In this document: positions 51,616 to 59,636 of the stretch, piece after piece
Numbering within the stretch: position 1 is the stretch's first letter
How the letters are laid out: each line of letters begins with the position of its first letter
Assembly: GCA_018672315.1 (NCBI GenBank)
Contig: CP076053.1
Coordinates: 1,971,827 to 2,035,826, forward strand
Direction: 5' to 3'
DNA: 64,000 nt
Source: Nocardioidaceae bacterium
Lineage (GTDB): Bacteria; Actinomycetota; Actinomycetes; Propionibacteriales; Nocardioidaceae
Position numbers and translations under genes: made by a program
Notes under the pieces: generated by a model
Databases searched by the model: none
What the model was told of the DNA's origin: nothing
Seen by the model: only the letters and a program-made list of their open reading frames with translations

Positions 51616-52293
51616 ATGCGCGACATCTTCCACGATCAGCTCGATTCCGTCACCGACGGCCTGGTGACGATGGCCGAACTCGTCCGCAAGGCGGTCGACC
51701 AGGGCACCCGAGCCCTCCTCGACGGCGACGCCACGATCGCCGAGGAGGTCATCTCCGGCGACGCGGCCGTCGACCAGTGGCGCGAGCAGATCGAGCAGAC
51801 GTGCTTCGAGCTGATGAGCCTGCAGCAGCCCGTCGCCACCGACCTGCGTACGCTCGTCGCCGCGCTCCGCATGGTCGCCGAGCTGGAGCGCATGGGAGAT
51901 CTCGCCGTGCACCTGGCGAAGATCGCCCGGCTGCGGGTGCCGGAGTCGGCGGTGCCCGAGGACCTCGTGCCCGTCGTCGAGCGCATGGGCACCATCGCGG
52001 AGCTGATGGTCGCGCGCGTCGGGATCGTCATCGAGCGGCGCGACGTCGAGGCGGCGCGCGACCTCATCGAGATCGACGAGGAGATGGACAAGCTGCGCCG
52101 TCGTACCTTCCGCGAGGTGCTGGACTCCTCGTGGGACCACGGCGTCGAGCCGGCCATCGACATCGCGCTGCTGGGCCGTTACTACGAGCGCATCGCCGAC
52201 CACGCCACCTCGATCGCGCGCCGGGTCATCTTCCTGGTCACCGGGGAGCAGACCCCCCGCGGCGAGCTGGTGCCCGAGGGCCTCAGCGGCTGA
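51616..52293 (+). CDS. phoU: Phosphate system regulator PhoU
   Basis: 225 residues, two PhoU three-helix bundles. The metal-binding-type motifs lie in VAALRMVAELERMGDLAVHL and LLGRYYERIADHATSIARRV. It represses the phosphate regulon, probably by coupling the transporter to SenX3. ATG 51616 gives MRDIFHDQL, the usual start; ATG 51604 would add four residues. Confidence 0.94.
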   Translation: MRDIFHDQLDSVTDGLVTMAELVRKAVDQGTRALLDGDATIAEEVISGDAAVDQWREQIEQTCFELMSLQQPVATDLRTLVAALRMVAELERMGDLAVHLAKIARLRVPESAVPEDLVPVVERMGTIAELMVARVGIVIERRDVEAARDLIEIDEEMDKLRRRTFREVLDSSWDHGVEPAIDIALLGRYYERIADHATSIARRVIFLVTGEQTPRGELVPEGLSG

Positions 52294-52329
52294 GCGGCGC
52301 CCGGGCCGTCGAGCAAGCCGGACCGGGGT

Positions 52330-53082
52330 CTACTTGCCCTGGTTCTTGACCTGCTCGATCGCGTCCTTCGCGGCCTCGGGGTCGAGGTAGCGGCCGCCCT
52401 TCTCCACGGGCTTCATCTGCTCGTCGAGCTCGTAGACCAGCGGGATGCCCGTGGGGATGTTGAGGCCCACGACGTCGTCCTCGGCCATGTCGTCCAGGTG
52501 CTTCACCAGCGCCCGCAGCGAGTTGCCGTGCGCGGCGACGCAGACGACCTTGCCGGCGCGCAGGTCGGGCACGACCGCGTCGTACCAGTACGGCAGCATC
52601 CGGTCCACGACGTCGGCCAGGCACTCCGTGGCGGGCATCAGCTCCGGCGGCAGGTCGGCGTAGCGCGGGTCGCCGTACTGCGCGTACTCGTCGTCACGCT
52701 CGATCTCCGGCGGGGGCGTGGAGTACGACCGGCGCCAGGTCATGAACTGCTCCTCGCCGTACTTCTCGCGGATCCGCGCCTTGTCGTTGCCCTGCAGCGC
52801 GCCGTAGTGGCGCTCGTTGAGGCGCCAGTGGCGGCGTACGGGGATCCAGTGCCGGTCGCACGCGTCGAGCGCGAGCTGGGCGGTGACGATGGCGCGCCGC
52901 AGCACCGAGGTGTGCAGCACGTCGGGCAGCAGGCCCTCCTCGGCGAGCAGCTCGCCGCCGCGGGCCGCCTCCTGGCGCCCCGTGTCGGTCAGCGGCACGT
53001 CGACCCAGCCGGTGAACAGGTTGGCTGCGTTCCACTCGCTCTCGCCGTGACGGAGCAGGACCAGCGTGTACGGAGCGCTCAT
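52330..53082 (-). CDS. gpmA: 2,3-bisphosphoglycerate-dependent phosphoglycerate mutase
   Basis: 250 residues. Catalytic phosphohistidine motif [12 protein letters not shown] at 8-19, then [40 protein letters not shown], the second active-site His in [17 protein letters not shown], and the [13 protein letters not shown] ending. A glycolytic/gluconeogenic enzyme. Gene order with the two-component system resembles M. tuberculosis. It converges with phoU, 36 bp between stops. Confidence 0.96.
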   Translation of the reverse strand: MSAPYTLVLLRHGESEWNAANLFTGWVDVPLTDTGRQEAARGGELLAEEGLLPDVLHTSVLRRAIVTAQLALDACDRHWIPVRRHWRLNERHYGALQGNDKARIREKYGEEQFMTWRRSYSTPPPEIERDDEYAQYGDPRYADLPPELMPATECLADVVDRMLPYWYDAVVPDLRAGKVVCVAAHGNSLRALVKHLDDMAEDDVVGLNIPTGIPLVYELDEQMKPVEKGGRYLDPEAAKDAIEQVKNQGK

Positions 53083-53087
53083 GACGC

Positions 53088-53729
53088 TCAGCCTTCCCCG
53101 CCCTGCCCGTTCTGACCACCCTGGCCGGCGCTCTCCTCGGTCTCCAGAGGCGGCGTGCCGCCGTCACCGCCGGCGCCGAGCTCGAAGACCTCGCCCTCAC
53201 CGGGCGGGATCTCGATCTCCACCGCGGAGTCCCCGGAGTCGGGGCCGAGGTTGGCGTACGTCGCGTCCTCGGTGGAGACGACCACCGCGGCGAAGGAGAC
53301 CGCCTCCGCCTCGGAGAAGGTGTAGCGCAGGTTCACCAGCGCCCCGGCGACCAGCTCGCGGCCGCTGACCAGGATCGGGTCCACCGAGGCGAGGTTGACC
53401 AGTGAGCCGGGCGCCAGGTCGATCTGGTTCTCGAAGCCCACCTCGAGGTTGCTGTCGTCGCCCGCACCGGAGATGTCGGTGACGGCGTCGGGCTGGGTCT
53501 GGGTGTTGTTCACGAAGGTCACCACCAGACGGCCCTCGCCGGAGTCCTCCCCGACGACCACGACGGCGTTGAGCACGTCGACGGTCGAGGAGCGGAAGTT
53601 GGTGCCGACGGCGGGCTGGTACACCTGGTTGGTCTGCGGGTCGAACCCGCAGCCGACCAGTGACGGGCTGATCGCGAGAAGGGCGGCGGCGGCGATGCCG
53701 CGCACGGCTCGACGGGAGGGCTGGGCCAC
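53088..53729 (-). CDS. Hypothetical secreted lipoprotein
   Basis: 213 residues. The signal peptide [17 protein letters not shown] ends in a lipobox (LVGC) with Cys at about 25. The mature part is beta-rich ([34 protein letters not shown]), and the C-terminal 30 residues are Gly/Gln/Glu-rich. GTG 53729 has AGGACC 6 bp upstream. It resembles, without clear match, actinobacterial DUF461-like copper-chaperone-type lipoproteins. Probably transcribed ahead of gpmA (5-bp spacing). Confidence 0.75.
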   Translation of the reverse strand: MAQPSRRAVRGIAAAALLAISPSLVGCGFDPQTNQVYQPAVGTNFRSSTVDVLNAVVVVGEDSGEGRLVVTFVNNTQTQPDAVTDISGAGDDSNLEVGFENQIDLAPGSLVNLASVDPILVSGRELVAGALVNLRYTFSEAEAVSFAAVVVSTEDATYANLGPDSGDSAVEIEIPPGEGEVFELGAGGDGGTPPLETEESAGQGGQNGQGGEG

Positions 53730-53801
53730 GGTCAGGTCCTTTCGGCGCGCGGTCCGCGCAGTCGTCACGAGCGGCAGCAGCCTAGCGTCCCGGCCCGGAC
53801 C

Positions 53802-54563
53802 TCATCGGCCCAGCCCAGGACCCAGCAGCACGTACGCGAGCCCGGCGGTCACGAGGGCGACGTACACGACGGTCGCTGCGAGAAGGCGGGTGGCGCCGAT
53901 CCTCAGCCCCAGGCGCAGGGGGAGGTGGGTGACGTCGCCGCGGTGGTCCGCGACCAGGTCGGGCAGGGCGCGCAGGAAGTGGACGCCCACGCCCAGCAGC
54001 GCGGCCAGCACCACCGCGGCGGTCGTGGGGACGGACCCGTGGGTGCCGCCGCCCACGCCGCCGTAGGAGAGGAAGAACGGCAGCAGCGCGTACGACGCCG
54101 CCCACGGCAGCGGCGAGAGCACCGAGGCCCGCAGCGCGAACGTGCCCACCGCCGCGACGGCGAGGAAGCCCAGGTGGAAGAGGCCGGCCAGCGTGCCGTT
54201 GGTCAGCGACAGCGGCACCACGAGCAGCACCAGCAGGGCGATCATGAACGTCGCGTTGCCCTTGATGAGCCGCCCGTCGGCGACGGGCTTGCCGGGGCGG
54301 CCCACCTCGCGGTCCGTACGCCGGTCCGCGACGTCGTTGAGCACCGCGAGCAGCAGCTGACCGGTGAAGGCGGCTGCTGCGGCGAGGAGCACCCCGAGTG
54401 CCGTCCGACCGCTAATGGCGGCGACCAGCGCGATCGCGGCGGCGAAGGCGGCCGCGGGCACCGGCCTGGCCACCCAGAGCAGGCCGAGCAGCTGGCTGTG
54501 GTCCTCGGGGGACTTCTCGCCGGTGTGCTCGGCGGCGTGCGAACCCGTCGCGGTAGTGCTCAT
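53802..54563 (-). CDS. UbiA-family prenyltransferase
   Basis: 253 residues, about seven to nine helices. The first Asp-rich motif NDVADRRTDREVGRPGKPVA and the second DLVADHRGDVTHLPLRLG bind prenyl diphosphate via Mg2+. The enzyme attaches an isoprenoid to an aromatic or other acceptor; the substrate is unknown. ATG 54563 is the first start before the helices. Divergent from carD. Confidence 0.9.
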   Translation of the reverse strand: MSTTATGSHAAEHTGEKSPEDHSQLLGLLWVARPVPAAAFAAAIALVAAISGRTALGVLLAAAAAFTGQLLLAVLNDVADRRTDREVGRPGKPVADGRLIKGNATFMIALLVLLVVPLSLTNGTLAGLFHLGFLAVAAVGTFALRASVLSPLPWAASYALLPFFLSYGGVGGGTHGSVPTTAAVVLAALLGVGVHFLRALPDLVADHRGDVTHLPLRLGLRIGATRLLAATVVYVALVTAGLAYVLLGPGLGR

Positions 54564-54663
54564 GGCGCGATTGTGCCCCTCGTGCAGACGATCACGCCGA
54601 CCGGACGTGACCTGCGCCTCGTGCACTCGTTGTGGTTGTGAGCGACAATGGAGACAGCACGGT

Positions 54664-54689
54664 GCGGATGACCCGGACGGGTCATCCGC
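54664..54689. promoter_or_regulatory. 11-bp perfect hairpin with GGAC loop, upstream of ubiA-like gene
   Basis: GCGGATGACCC (54664-54674) and GGGTCATCCGC (54679-54689) flank GGAC. It lies in the divergent ubiA-like/carD region about 100 bp upstream of the prenyltransferase start. No T tract. It may be an operator or a leader hairpin. Confidence 0.45.
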
Positions 54690-54828
54690 GCATGGTCCTG
54701 ACGGGTCGTACGGCCTGGTCCGAGCCCCTGACACCGACCCGCGCGGAGCACGTGCGAGACCCCGCTGTCAAGCCCGGATCAGCCCTCTGACCTGCACGGA
54801 TGGGGATGCATGACGCCGACCGGCGTGT

Positions 54829-54834
54829 TAGACT
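54829..54834 (+). promoter_or_regulatory. Possible carD promoter -10 element
   Basis: TAGACT at 54829-54834, preceded by GT, lies 24 bp upstream of the carD ATG and resembles an actinobacterial SigA -10. No good -35 match was seen. The ribosome site AAAGGGG lies 8 bp before the ATG. Confidence 0.35.
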
Positions 54835-54857
54835 AGTCACGCGAAAGGGGATCATGC

Positions 54858-55343
54858 ATGACATTTACCGTGGGTGAGACTGTCGTTTACCCGAATCACG
54901 GCGCCGCTGTCATCGAGGACATCGAGATGCGGCAGATCAAGGGGGAGGACCGGCAGTACCTGGTTCTTCGCATCATCGCTCAGCAGGATCTCGTGGTCAG
55001 GGTGCCGGCGTGCAACCTCGACCTCGTGGGAGTGCGCGACGTGGTCGACAAGGAGGGTCTCGAGCGCGTCTTCGACATCCTCCGTGCCGAGCACACCGAG
55101 GAGCCGACCAACTGGTCGCGTCGCTACAAGGCGAACCTCGAGAAGCTGCACTCCGGCGACGTGATGAAGGTGTCGGAGGTCGTGCGCGACCTGTGGCGCC
55201 GGGATCGCGACCGGGGCCTGTCGGCGGGTGAGAAGCGGATGCTGGCCAAGGCGCGCCAGATCCTCGTCTCCGAGCTGGCCCTGGCTGAGTCGACGAACGA
55301 GGACAAGGCCGAGACGCTGCTCGACGAGGTTCTCGCCTCCTGA
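54858..55343 (+). CDS. carD: RNA polymerase-binding regulator CarD
   Basis: 161 residues. The N-terminal RNAP-interaction domain has [20 protein letters not shown] and the C-terminal DNA-binding helical domain [20 protein letters not shown] then [20 protein letters not shown] with the conserved Trp. CarD stabilises open complexes at rRNA and other promoters. The carD-ispD-ispF order matches M. tuberculosis (Rv3583c-Rv3581c), though other genes lie between ispD and ispF here. Confidence 0.96.
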   Translation: MTFTVGETVVYPNHGAAVIEDIEMRQIKGEDRQYLVLRIIAQQDLVVRVPACNLDLVGVRDVVDKEGLERVFDILRAEHTEEPTNWSRRYKANLEKLHSGDVMKVSEVVRDLWRRDRDRGLSAGEKRMLAKARQILVSELALAESTNEDKAETLLDEVLAS

Positions 55344-55357
55344 GCACGCCTCCATGT

Positions 55358-55392
55358 GACGAAGCCCCCGGCCCTCGGCCGGGGGCTTCGTC
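55358..55392 (+). terminator. Intrinsic terminator of carD
   Basis: GACGAAGCCCCCGGCC (55358-55373) pairs perfectly with GGCCGGGGGCTTCGTC (55377-55392) around CTC: 16 bp with a 3-nt loop, 14 bp after the carD stop. A short T run is absent, as is common in actinobacteria. Confidence 0.8.
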
Positions 55393-55435
55393 GCGTCCGG
55401 GGCCCGGGTCCGAGTGCGATGACTGCGGTGCGCTG

Positions 55436-55717
55436 GTGGCGCGTCCAGGGATGCACCTGACCGACGCGGTCGCCGAGCGACTGCGGGTCGCCCTGGCCGA
55501 CGCGGCGGGGCCCGTGGTGGGCGTACGTCCCGTGACCGACACCGTCAAGCAGGTCGACGCCGACGGGTTCGTCCGCGGCACGGTCGACCGCGAGGGGTTG
55601 CGTACGCCGGTCGCGGTGGCCCTCCCCGCCGGGACACCAGCGGCGGGGGACTTCGACACCTGTCTGCGCGAGGCCCTCTCGAGCACGCCGGTGCTGGTCG
55701 AGCTGCCCGACTCCTGA
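55436..55717 (+). CDS. Small hypothetical protein
   Basis: 93 residues from GTG 55436, or 88 from ATG 55451 (MHLTDAVAERLRVALADAAG). Alternating polar and hydrophobic segments suggest a small alpha/beta fold: VRPVTDTVKQVDADGFVRGT, TPVAVALPAGTPAAGDFDTC. No family recognised, no strong ribosome site. It lies between the carD terminator and ispD (convergent). Codon use is typical of the chromosome. Confidence 0.5.
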   Translation: MARPGMHLTDAVAERLRVALADAAGPVVGVRPVTDTVKQVDADGFVRGTVDREGLRTPVAVALPAGTPAAGDFDTCLREALSSTPVLVELPDS

Positions 55718-55736
55718 GCGCCCGAGCCGGCGTCGC

Positions 55737-56477
55737 TCAGCCGGAGCCCTCGTCGGGCGTCGCGGACCCGCTGAGTCGCACTGCCCGCTCGATGTCTCCG
55801 GGCCAGGTGATCTTCAGGTTGGTCGCTTCGTCGGGCACGGTCGCGACGCGGCACCCGCCCGGGTGGCGCTCCAGGTACGACGCGGTGTCGGTGCCGGCGA
55901 ACCCCGCGGTGGCCGCGCTGGCGTACGCCTCGAGCAGGGCGTCGGCACGGAACGCCTGAGGGGTGGAGACCCCGACCAGGTCCTCGTGCAGCACGGGCCC
56001 GTCCGAGTCGGCAGAGCCGTCCGACCCCGGGGCATCTGCGAGGGTCGCCCCGAGCGAGCGGGCGGGCAGCGCGCCGCCGTGGGCGGCGGCGGCGTCCAGC
56101 ACGGCCGTCCACAGCGCGGTCGAGGCGAGCGGTCGGGCTCCGTCGTGCACGGCGACGAGGCGTACGCGACCGGCCTCGACGTCCTCGGCCAGCACCGCGA
56201 AGGCGGCTCGCTCGGAGCTCGGCCGGTCGGCGCCGCCGACGACGACGGTGGCGCCGGGGGCGTACGCGTCGGCGAGCTCGCGCACCTCGGCGACGTCGGC
56301 CTCCCGCGCCACGACGACGACGCGGACCACCGAGGGCAGCGAGGCGACCGTACGCAGCGAGTGCGCCAGCACGGGCGTCCCGGCGAGGTCCAGGAGCACC
56401 TTGTTGCGCTCCGCCCCCACCCGCGATCCCGATCCGCCGGCGAGCACGACGGCTGCTGCGGGCTCCGGCTCGGTCAC
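55737..56477 (-). CDS. ispD: 2-C-methyl-D-erythritol 4-phosphate cytidylyltransferase
   Basis: 246 residues, third step of the MEP isoprenoid pathway (MEP + CTP to CDP-ME). Motifs: VVLAGGSGSRVGAERNKVLL, the LVAVHDGARPLAS active-site segment and PDEATNLKITWPGDIERA near the C-terminus. GTG 56477 overlaps the upstream alpha/beta hydrolase stop by 4 bases, so they are coupled. Normal length. Confidence 0.94.
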   Translation of the reverse strand: MTEPEPAAAVVLAGGSGSRVGAERNKVLLDLAGTPVLAHSLRTVASLPSVVRVVVVAREADVAEVRELADAYAPGATVVVGGADRPSSERAAFAVLAEDVEAGRVRLVAVHDGARPLASTALWTAVLDAAAAHGGALPARSLGATLADAPGSDGSADSDGPVLHEDLVGVSTPQAFRADALLEAYASAATAGFAGTDTASYLERHPGGCRVATVPDEATNLKITWPGDIERAVRLSGSATPDEGSG

Positions 56478-57376
56478 GGCGCCGGCTGCCGGGCGAGGAC
56501 CCCTTCGACCAGGTCGCACAGGGCGCCGGTGACGAGCTCCTCGCGCTCGAAGGGGAGCATGTGCCCGGCGCCGTTCGCGACGGTGAGGACCGCCCCGTCG
56601 ATGCCGTCCGCGATGCGACGGGCGTGGCTCAGCGGGGTGAGCAGGTCCCGTTCGCCGACGAGCACCTTGACCGGTCGGCCCGAGAGCACCGGGAGGGCGT
56701 CGTACACGTCGTGGTCCATCATCGAGTCGTAGAAGCCGCGCATCGTCGCGGGCGGTGAGTTGATGACGCCCTCGACGGTCTGCGCGTGGTCGCGCAGCCG
56801 CATCGGGGTGCCGAAGACGAAGCGGCGCACGACGAAGGACTCGATGGTGGGCGTACGCATCCGCGCCGAGACGGTGTACATCTTCGACCGCAACGCCAGC
56901 ACGAGCGGGATCTGCGCGCGCACGAGCTTGCCGGCCTCGGGCAGCCCCAGGGTGACGGTGTCGAGGTCGCCGGCGGAGGTGTTGACCAGCGCCACGGCCT
57001 TGACCCGGTCGCGCACGACGTGCGGGAACTCCCGCGCGAACGTCATCACCGTCATGCCGCCGATCGAGTGCCCGGCGAGCACGAGCTCACCGGTGGGGGC
57101 GTGGTCGGAGATGACCGCGTGCAGGTCGCGGGCCAGGTTGATCAGCGTGGCGTCGCGGTAGCGCGTCCGCTCGCTCCTGCCGTGGCCACGGTGGTCGTAG
57201 GCGATGACGCGGACGCGCTCGCCGAAATGACGGCGCAGATCGCGCAGCTGGTAGTTCCACGCCTCGCGCGTCAAGACCCAGCAGTGGGCCAGCACCAGGG
57301 TGACGTCGGCGTCGGGCGGGCCGTCGACGTCCACGTGGAGCCGGAGGCCGTCGTGGGTCGTGGTGTGAACGTGCAC
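56474..57376 (-). CDS. Alpha/beta hydrolase
   Basis: 300 residues. LVLAHCWVLTREAWNYQLRD (oxyanion region), VIAYDHRGHGRSERT, nucleophile elbow LAGHSIGGMTVM (Ser in GHSIGG), the acidic residue in VLVGERDLLTPLSHAR and His in VANGAGHMLPFE. Substrate unknown. GTG 57376 is the first start. Translationally coupled to ispD downstream. Confidence 0.9.
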   Translation of the reverse strand: MHVHTTTHDGLRLHVDVDGPPDADVTLVLAHCWVLTREAWNYQLRDLRRHFGERVRVIAYDHRGHGRSERTRYRDATLINLARDLHAVISDHAPTGELVLAGHSIGGMTVMTFAREFPHVVRDRVKAVALVNTSAGDLDTVTLGLPEAGKLVRAQIPLVLALRSKMYTVSARMRTPTIESFVVRRFVFGTPMRLRDHAQTVEGVINSPPATMRGFYDSMMDHDVYDALPVLSGRPVKVLVGERDLLTPLSHARRIADGIDGAVLTVANGAGHMLPFEREELVTGALCDLVEGVLARQPAP

Positions 57377-57767
57377 GGGTCTGCCTCTTTCGCCTGTGAC
57401 GTCGTGTCGCGGTCGATGACGCTACAGGTGCCCGTGCTGCGCAGCGCCTGAGCATGGCCGAGCGAGCGGCTGAGGACGTCTCAGGAACATCTCGCGACGT
57501 GGACGGACGGGCGCCTTCGACTGCCGCGCCATCTATCCGGGTCCTCTCGACGGTCAGGGCGTCGCTGCAGGTCAGGCGGCGTGTCGCCGAGGGCGGCCGC
57601 GGATTGGTGCAGGTCCTGTGGGGTGGCCCACGCGGTCTGGACGTGTCCGTTCCGTGACCTTTCGGAACTGTGGTGGGTGCCGTCGCCCGACCGGGTGGCG
57701 ACAGCCCCCGAGAGGGCGGCAGACAAGGTCCACGAAGGACGACGATCGACACACCTGGAGGTGTGAG
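57377..57767. other. 391-bp divergent intergenic region
   Basis: Between the hydrolase (minus) and the DEDG-repeat protein (plus). No gene recognised. It contains the small inverted repeat GTTCCG (57649-57654) / CGGAAC (57663-57668), a possible operator about 100 bp before the secreted-protein gene. Confidence 0.45.
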
Positions 57768-58898
57768 ATGAACGCTCGTACGACGTACCGCTCCCTGGCC
57801 GCAGCCGCGGTCGCCGGCACCATCGTGCTCGGTGGCGCCGGATCCGCGCAGGCCGACGACTTCTTCGGCACCAGCACGCAGTCCGGCGACGCCGAGGCCC
57901 CCACCAGCATCGGCGGCCTCTCGGTCTCCGGCAGCTCGAGCTCGAGCTCGCAGTCCAGCGACTCCTCGACCTCGACCGACGAGGACGGCACCGAGTCCGA
58001 CAGCAGCTCGCAGAGCTCGAGCAGCGAGTCGACCTACGACCTCGGCACCGGCGGTGTCGACGTCGACCCGGGCGCCGCGTTGTCGCAGCAGAACGAGACC
58101 GAGGGTGACGAGGACGAGGTCGACGGCTCGAGCAGCCGCAGCGGCGACGCCCGCTCGCCGGTCCAGGTCGACGGCCTGTCCGGCTCGTTCACCGACGACC
58201 GCTCCTCGGCCAGCGAGGACCGCTCGTCGGAGACCGACGAGGACGGCACGTCCTCCAGCACCGAGCGTCGCGCCGATGACAGCTCCACCCGCGGCGGCTT
58301 CGACTCCGGGTCGCTCGACCTGAGGCCGTTCGCCCAGTTCGAGGACTTCTACTCCTCGAGCGCCGACGAGGACGGCGAGGGCTCGGTCGACTCCCAGCGC
58401 GAGGGTTCTGCGGGCATCCCGTTCGCCTACGAGGGCGGCTCGTTCGACTTCGTGCAGGAGCGCAGCCAGGCCACCGAGAGCAGCGAGACCGACTCCGACG
58501 AGGACGGCTCGACCACCGTCGAGCGCTCGGACCAGGATGCGACCGGCTTCGGCGTGCAGGGCGAGTCCGGCGACGCGGCCGGCACCCCCGGCGGCTTCCT
58601 GCTGAACGAGTCCGGCTTCTCGACCGACGACGACGGCGAGGACAGCGACGGCGAGGACCGTACTCGCCTGGGTGCCGAGGGCCCGTTCGTCTACGACGGG
58701 TTCCGACTCGTCGAGCGCGACGTGAGCCAGTCCTCCGGCGAGGAGACGGTCACCGAGACCGACCAGGACGGCACCGAGTCCAGCTCGTCGAGCGACGCCG
58801 AGGAGTCCGACAACACCCGCGACCTCGGCTTCGAGGGCTTCGACGGTCACCCCTCCGGTGCTTTCGACACCGAGGACGGATTCTCGTTCGACCGGTGA
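57768..58898 (+). CDS. Secreted acidic Ser/Asp-rich protein with DEDG repeats
   Basis: 376 residues. Signal peptide SLAAAAVAGTIVLGGAGSAQ ending AQA-DD. The mature chain alternates Ser/Asp/Glu segments with a recurring D-x-D-G core (STDEDGTESD, ETDEDGTSSS, SADEDGEGS, DSDEDGSTT, TDDDGEDSDG, ETDQDGTESS) and short Gly/aromatic blocks (GGFDSGSLDLRPFAQFEDFY, GIPFAYEGGSFDFV, EGPFVYDGFRLVERD, LGFEGFDGHPSGAF). An SGDAxxPxxxxGLS motif also recurs. There is no membrane helix, lipobox or LPXTG. The core recalls calcium-binding DxDG repeats, but no known family is recognised. ATG 57768 has GGAGG 6 bp upstream. Confidence 0.8.
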   Translation: MNARTTYRSLAAAAVAGTIVLGGAGSAQADDFFGTSTQSGDAEAPTSIGGLSVSGSSSSSSQSSDSSTSTDEDGTESDSSSQSSSSESTYDLGTGGVDVDPGAALSQQNETEGDEDEVDGSSSRSGDARSPVQVDGLSGSFTDDRSSASEDRSSETDEDGTSSSTERRADDSSTRGGFDSGSLDLRPFAQFEDFYSSSADEDGEGSVDSQREGSAGIPFAYEGGSFDFVQERSQATESSETDSDEDGSTTVERSDQDATGFGVQGESGDAAGTPGGFLLNESGFSTDDDGEDSDGEDRTRLGAEGPFVYDGFRLVERDVSQSSGEETVTETDQDGTESSSSSDAEESDNTRDLGFEGFDGHPSGAFDTEDGFSFDR

Positions 58899-59006
58899 GG
58901 GGGCGCTGAGCGGCCGCGCAGATCAGGCTGATCGATCCGCGCGTAGCGCTTCAGCCGGCCCGGGGCGGCTACGGCCGTCCCGGGCCGGTGTCTGCGTGCA
59001 CAAGGG

Positions 59007-59528
59007 TCAGCCCGGCGTGACCGACTGCACGAGCGCCGTCGCCACGGCGGCGACCCCCTCGCCGCGACCGGTGAGGCCGAGCCCGTCGGTGGTGGTGGCC
59101 GAGAGCGAGACCGGCGCCCCGACCGCCGCGCTCATCGCGTCCTGCGCCTCCGCGCGGCGTACGCCCAGCCGTGGCCGGTTGCCCACGACCTGCACGGCGA
59201 CGTTGCCGACCTCGAAGCCGGCCTCGCGGACGCGGCGAACCGTCTCGGCCAGCAGACTCGCCCCCGAGGCGCCGGCCCACTGCGGCTCGGCCGTGCCGAA
59301 GTGGGTGCCGAGGTCGCCGAGGCCCGCCGCGGAGAGCAGCGCGTCGCAGGCGGCGTGGGCGGCGACGTCGCCGTCGGAGTGGCCGGCGAGGCCGGCGTCC
59401 TCCTCGGGCCAGGCCAGGCACCCGAGATGCATGGGTACCCCTGGCTCGAGGCGGTGCACGTCGGTGCCGATGCCCGTCCGGGGGAGCGCGGGCGGGGCGG
59501 GTCGCTCGGTGGTCCGCTCGGTGGTCAT
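59007..59528 (-). CDS. ispF: 2-C-methyl-D-erythritol 2,4-cyclodiphosphate synthase
   Basis: 173 residues, fifth step of the MEP pathway. Zinc ligands in [14 protein letters not shown] (Asp, His) and the His in [20 protein letters not shown], then [18 protein letters not shown] and the C-terminal [23 protein letters not shown] 59528 starts the usual N-terminus; upstream codons are low-complexity. It is separated from ispD by the hydrolase and the secreted repeat protein. Confidence 0.95.
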   Translation of the reverse strand: MTTERTTERPAPPALPRTGIGTDVHRLEPGVPMHLGCLAWPEEDAGLAGHSDGDVAAHAACDALLSAAGLGDLGTHFGTAEPQWAGASGASLLAETVRRVREAGFEVGNVAVQVVGNRPRLGVRRAEAQDAMSAAVGAPVSLSATTTDGLGLTGRGEGVAAVATALVQSVTPG

Positions 59529-59636
59529 GGAGCCATCATGGAGCCCCGGGCGCCCGGGACGGCCAAGCCGCGACGGGGCGTACGACGAACCACCGGTATG
59601 ACCGACGTGCCACCGCCCGGGAGTCATGATCGAGTC

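Noticed and set aside
53636-53660. GGGTCGAACCC word suggesting a tRNA T-arm
   Set aside because: It lies in the coding sequence of the lipoprotein (CGFDPQT region) and no cloverleaf can be formed.
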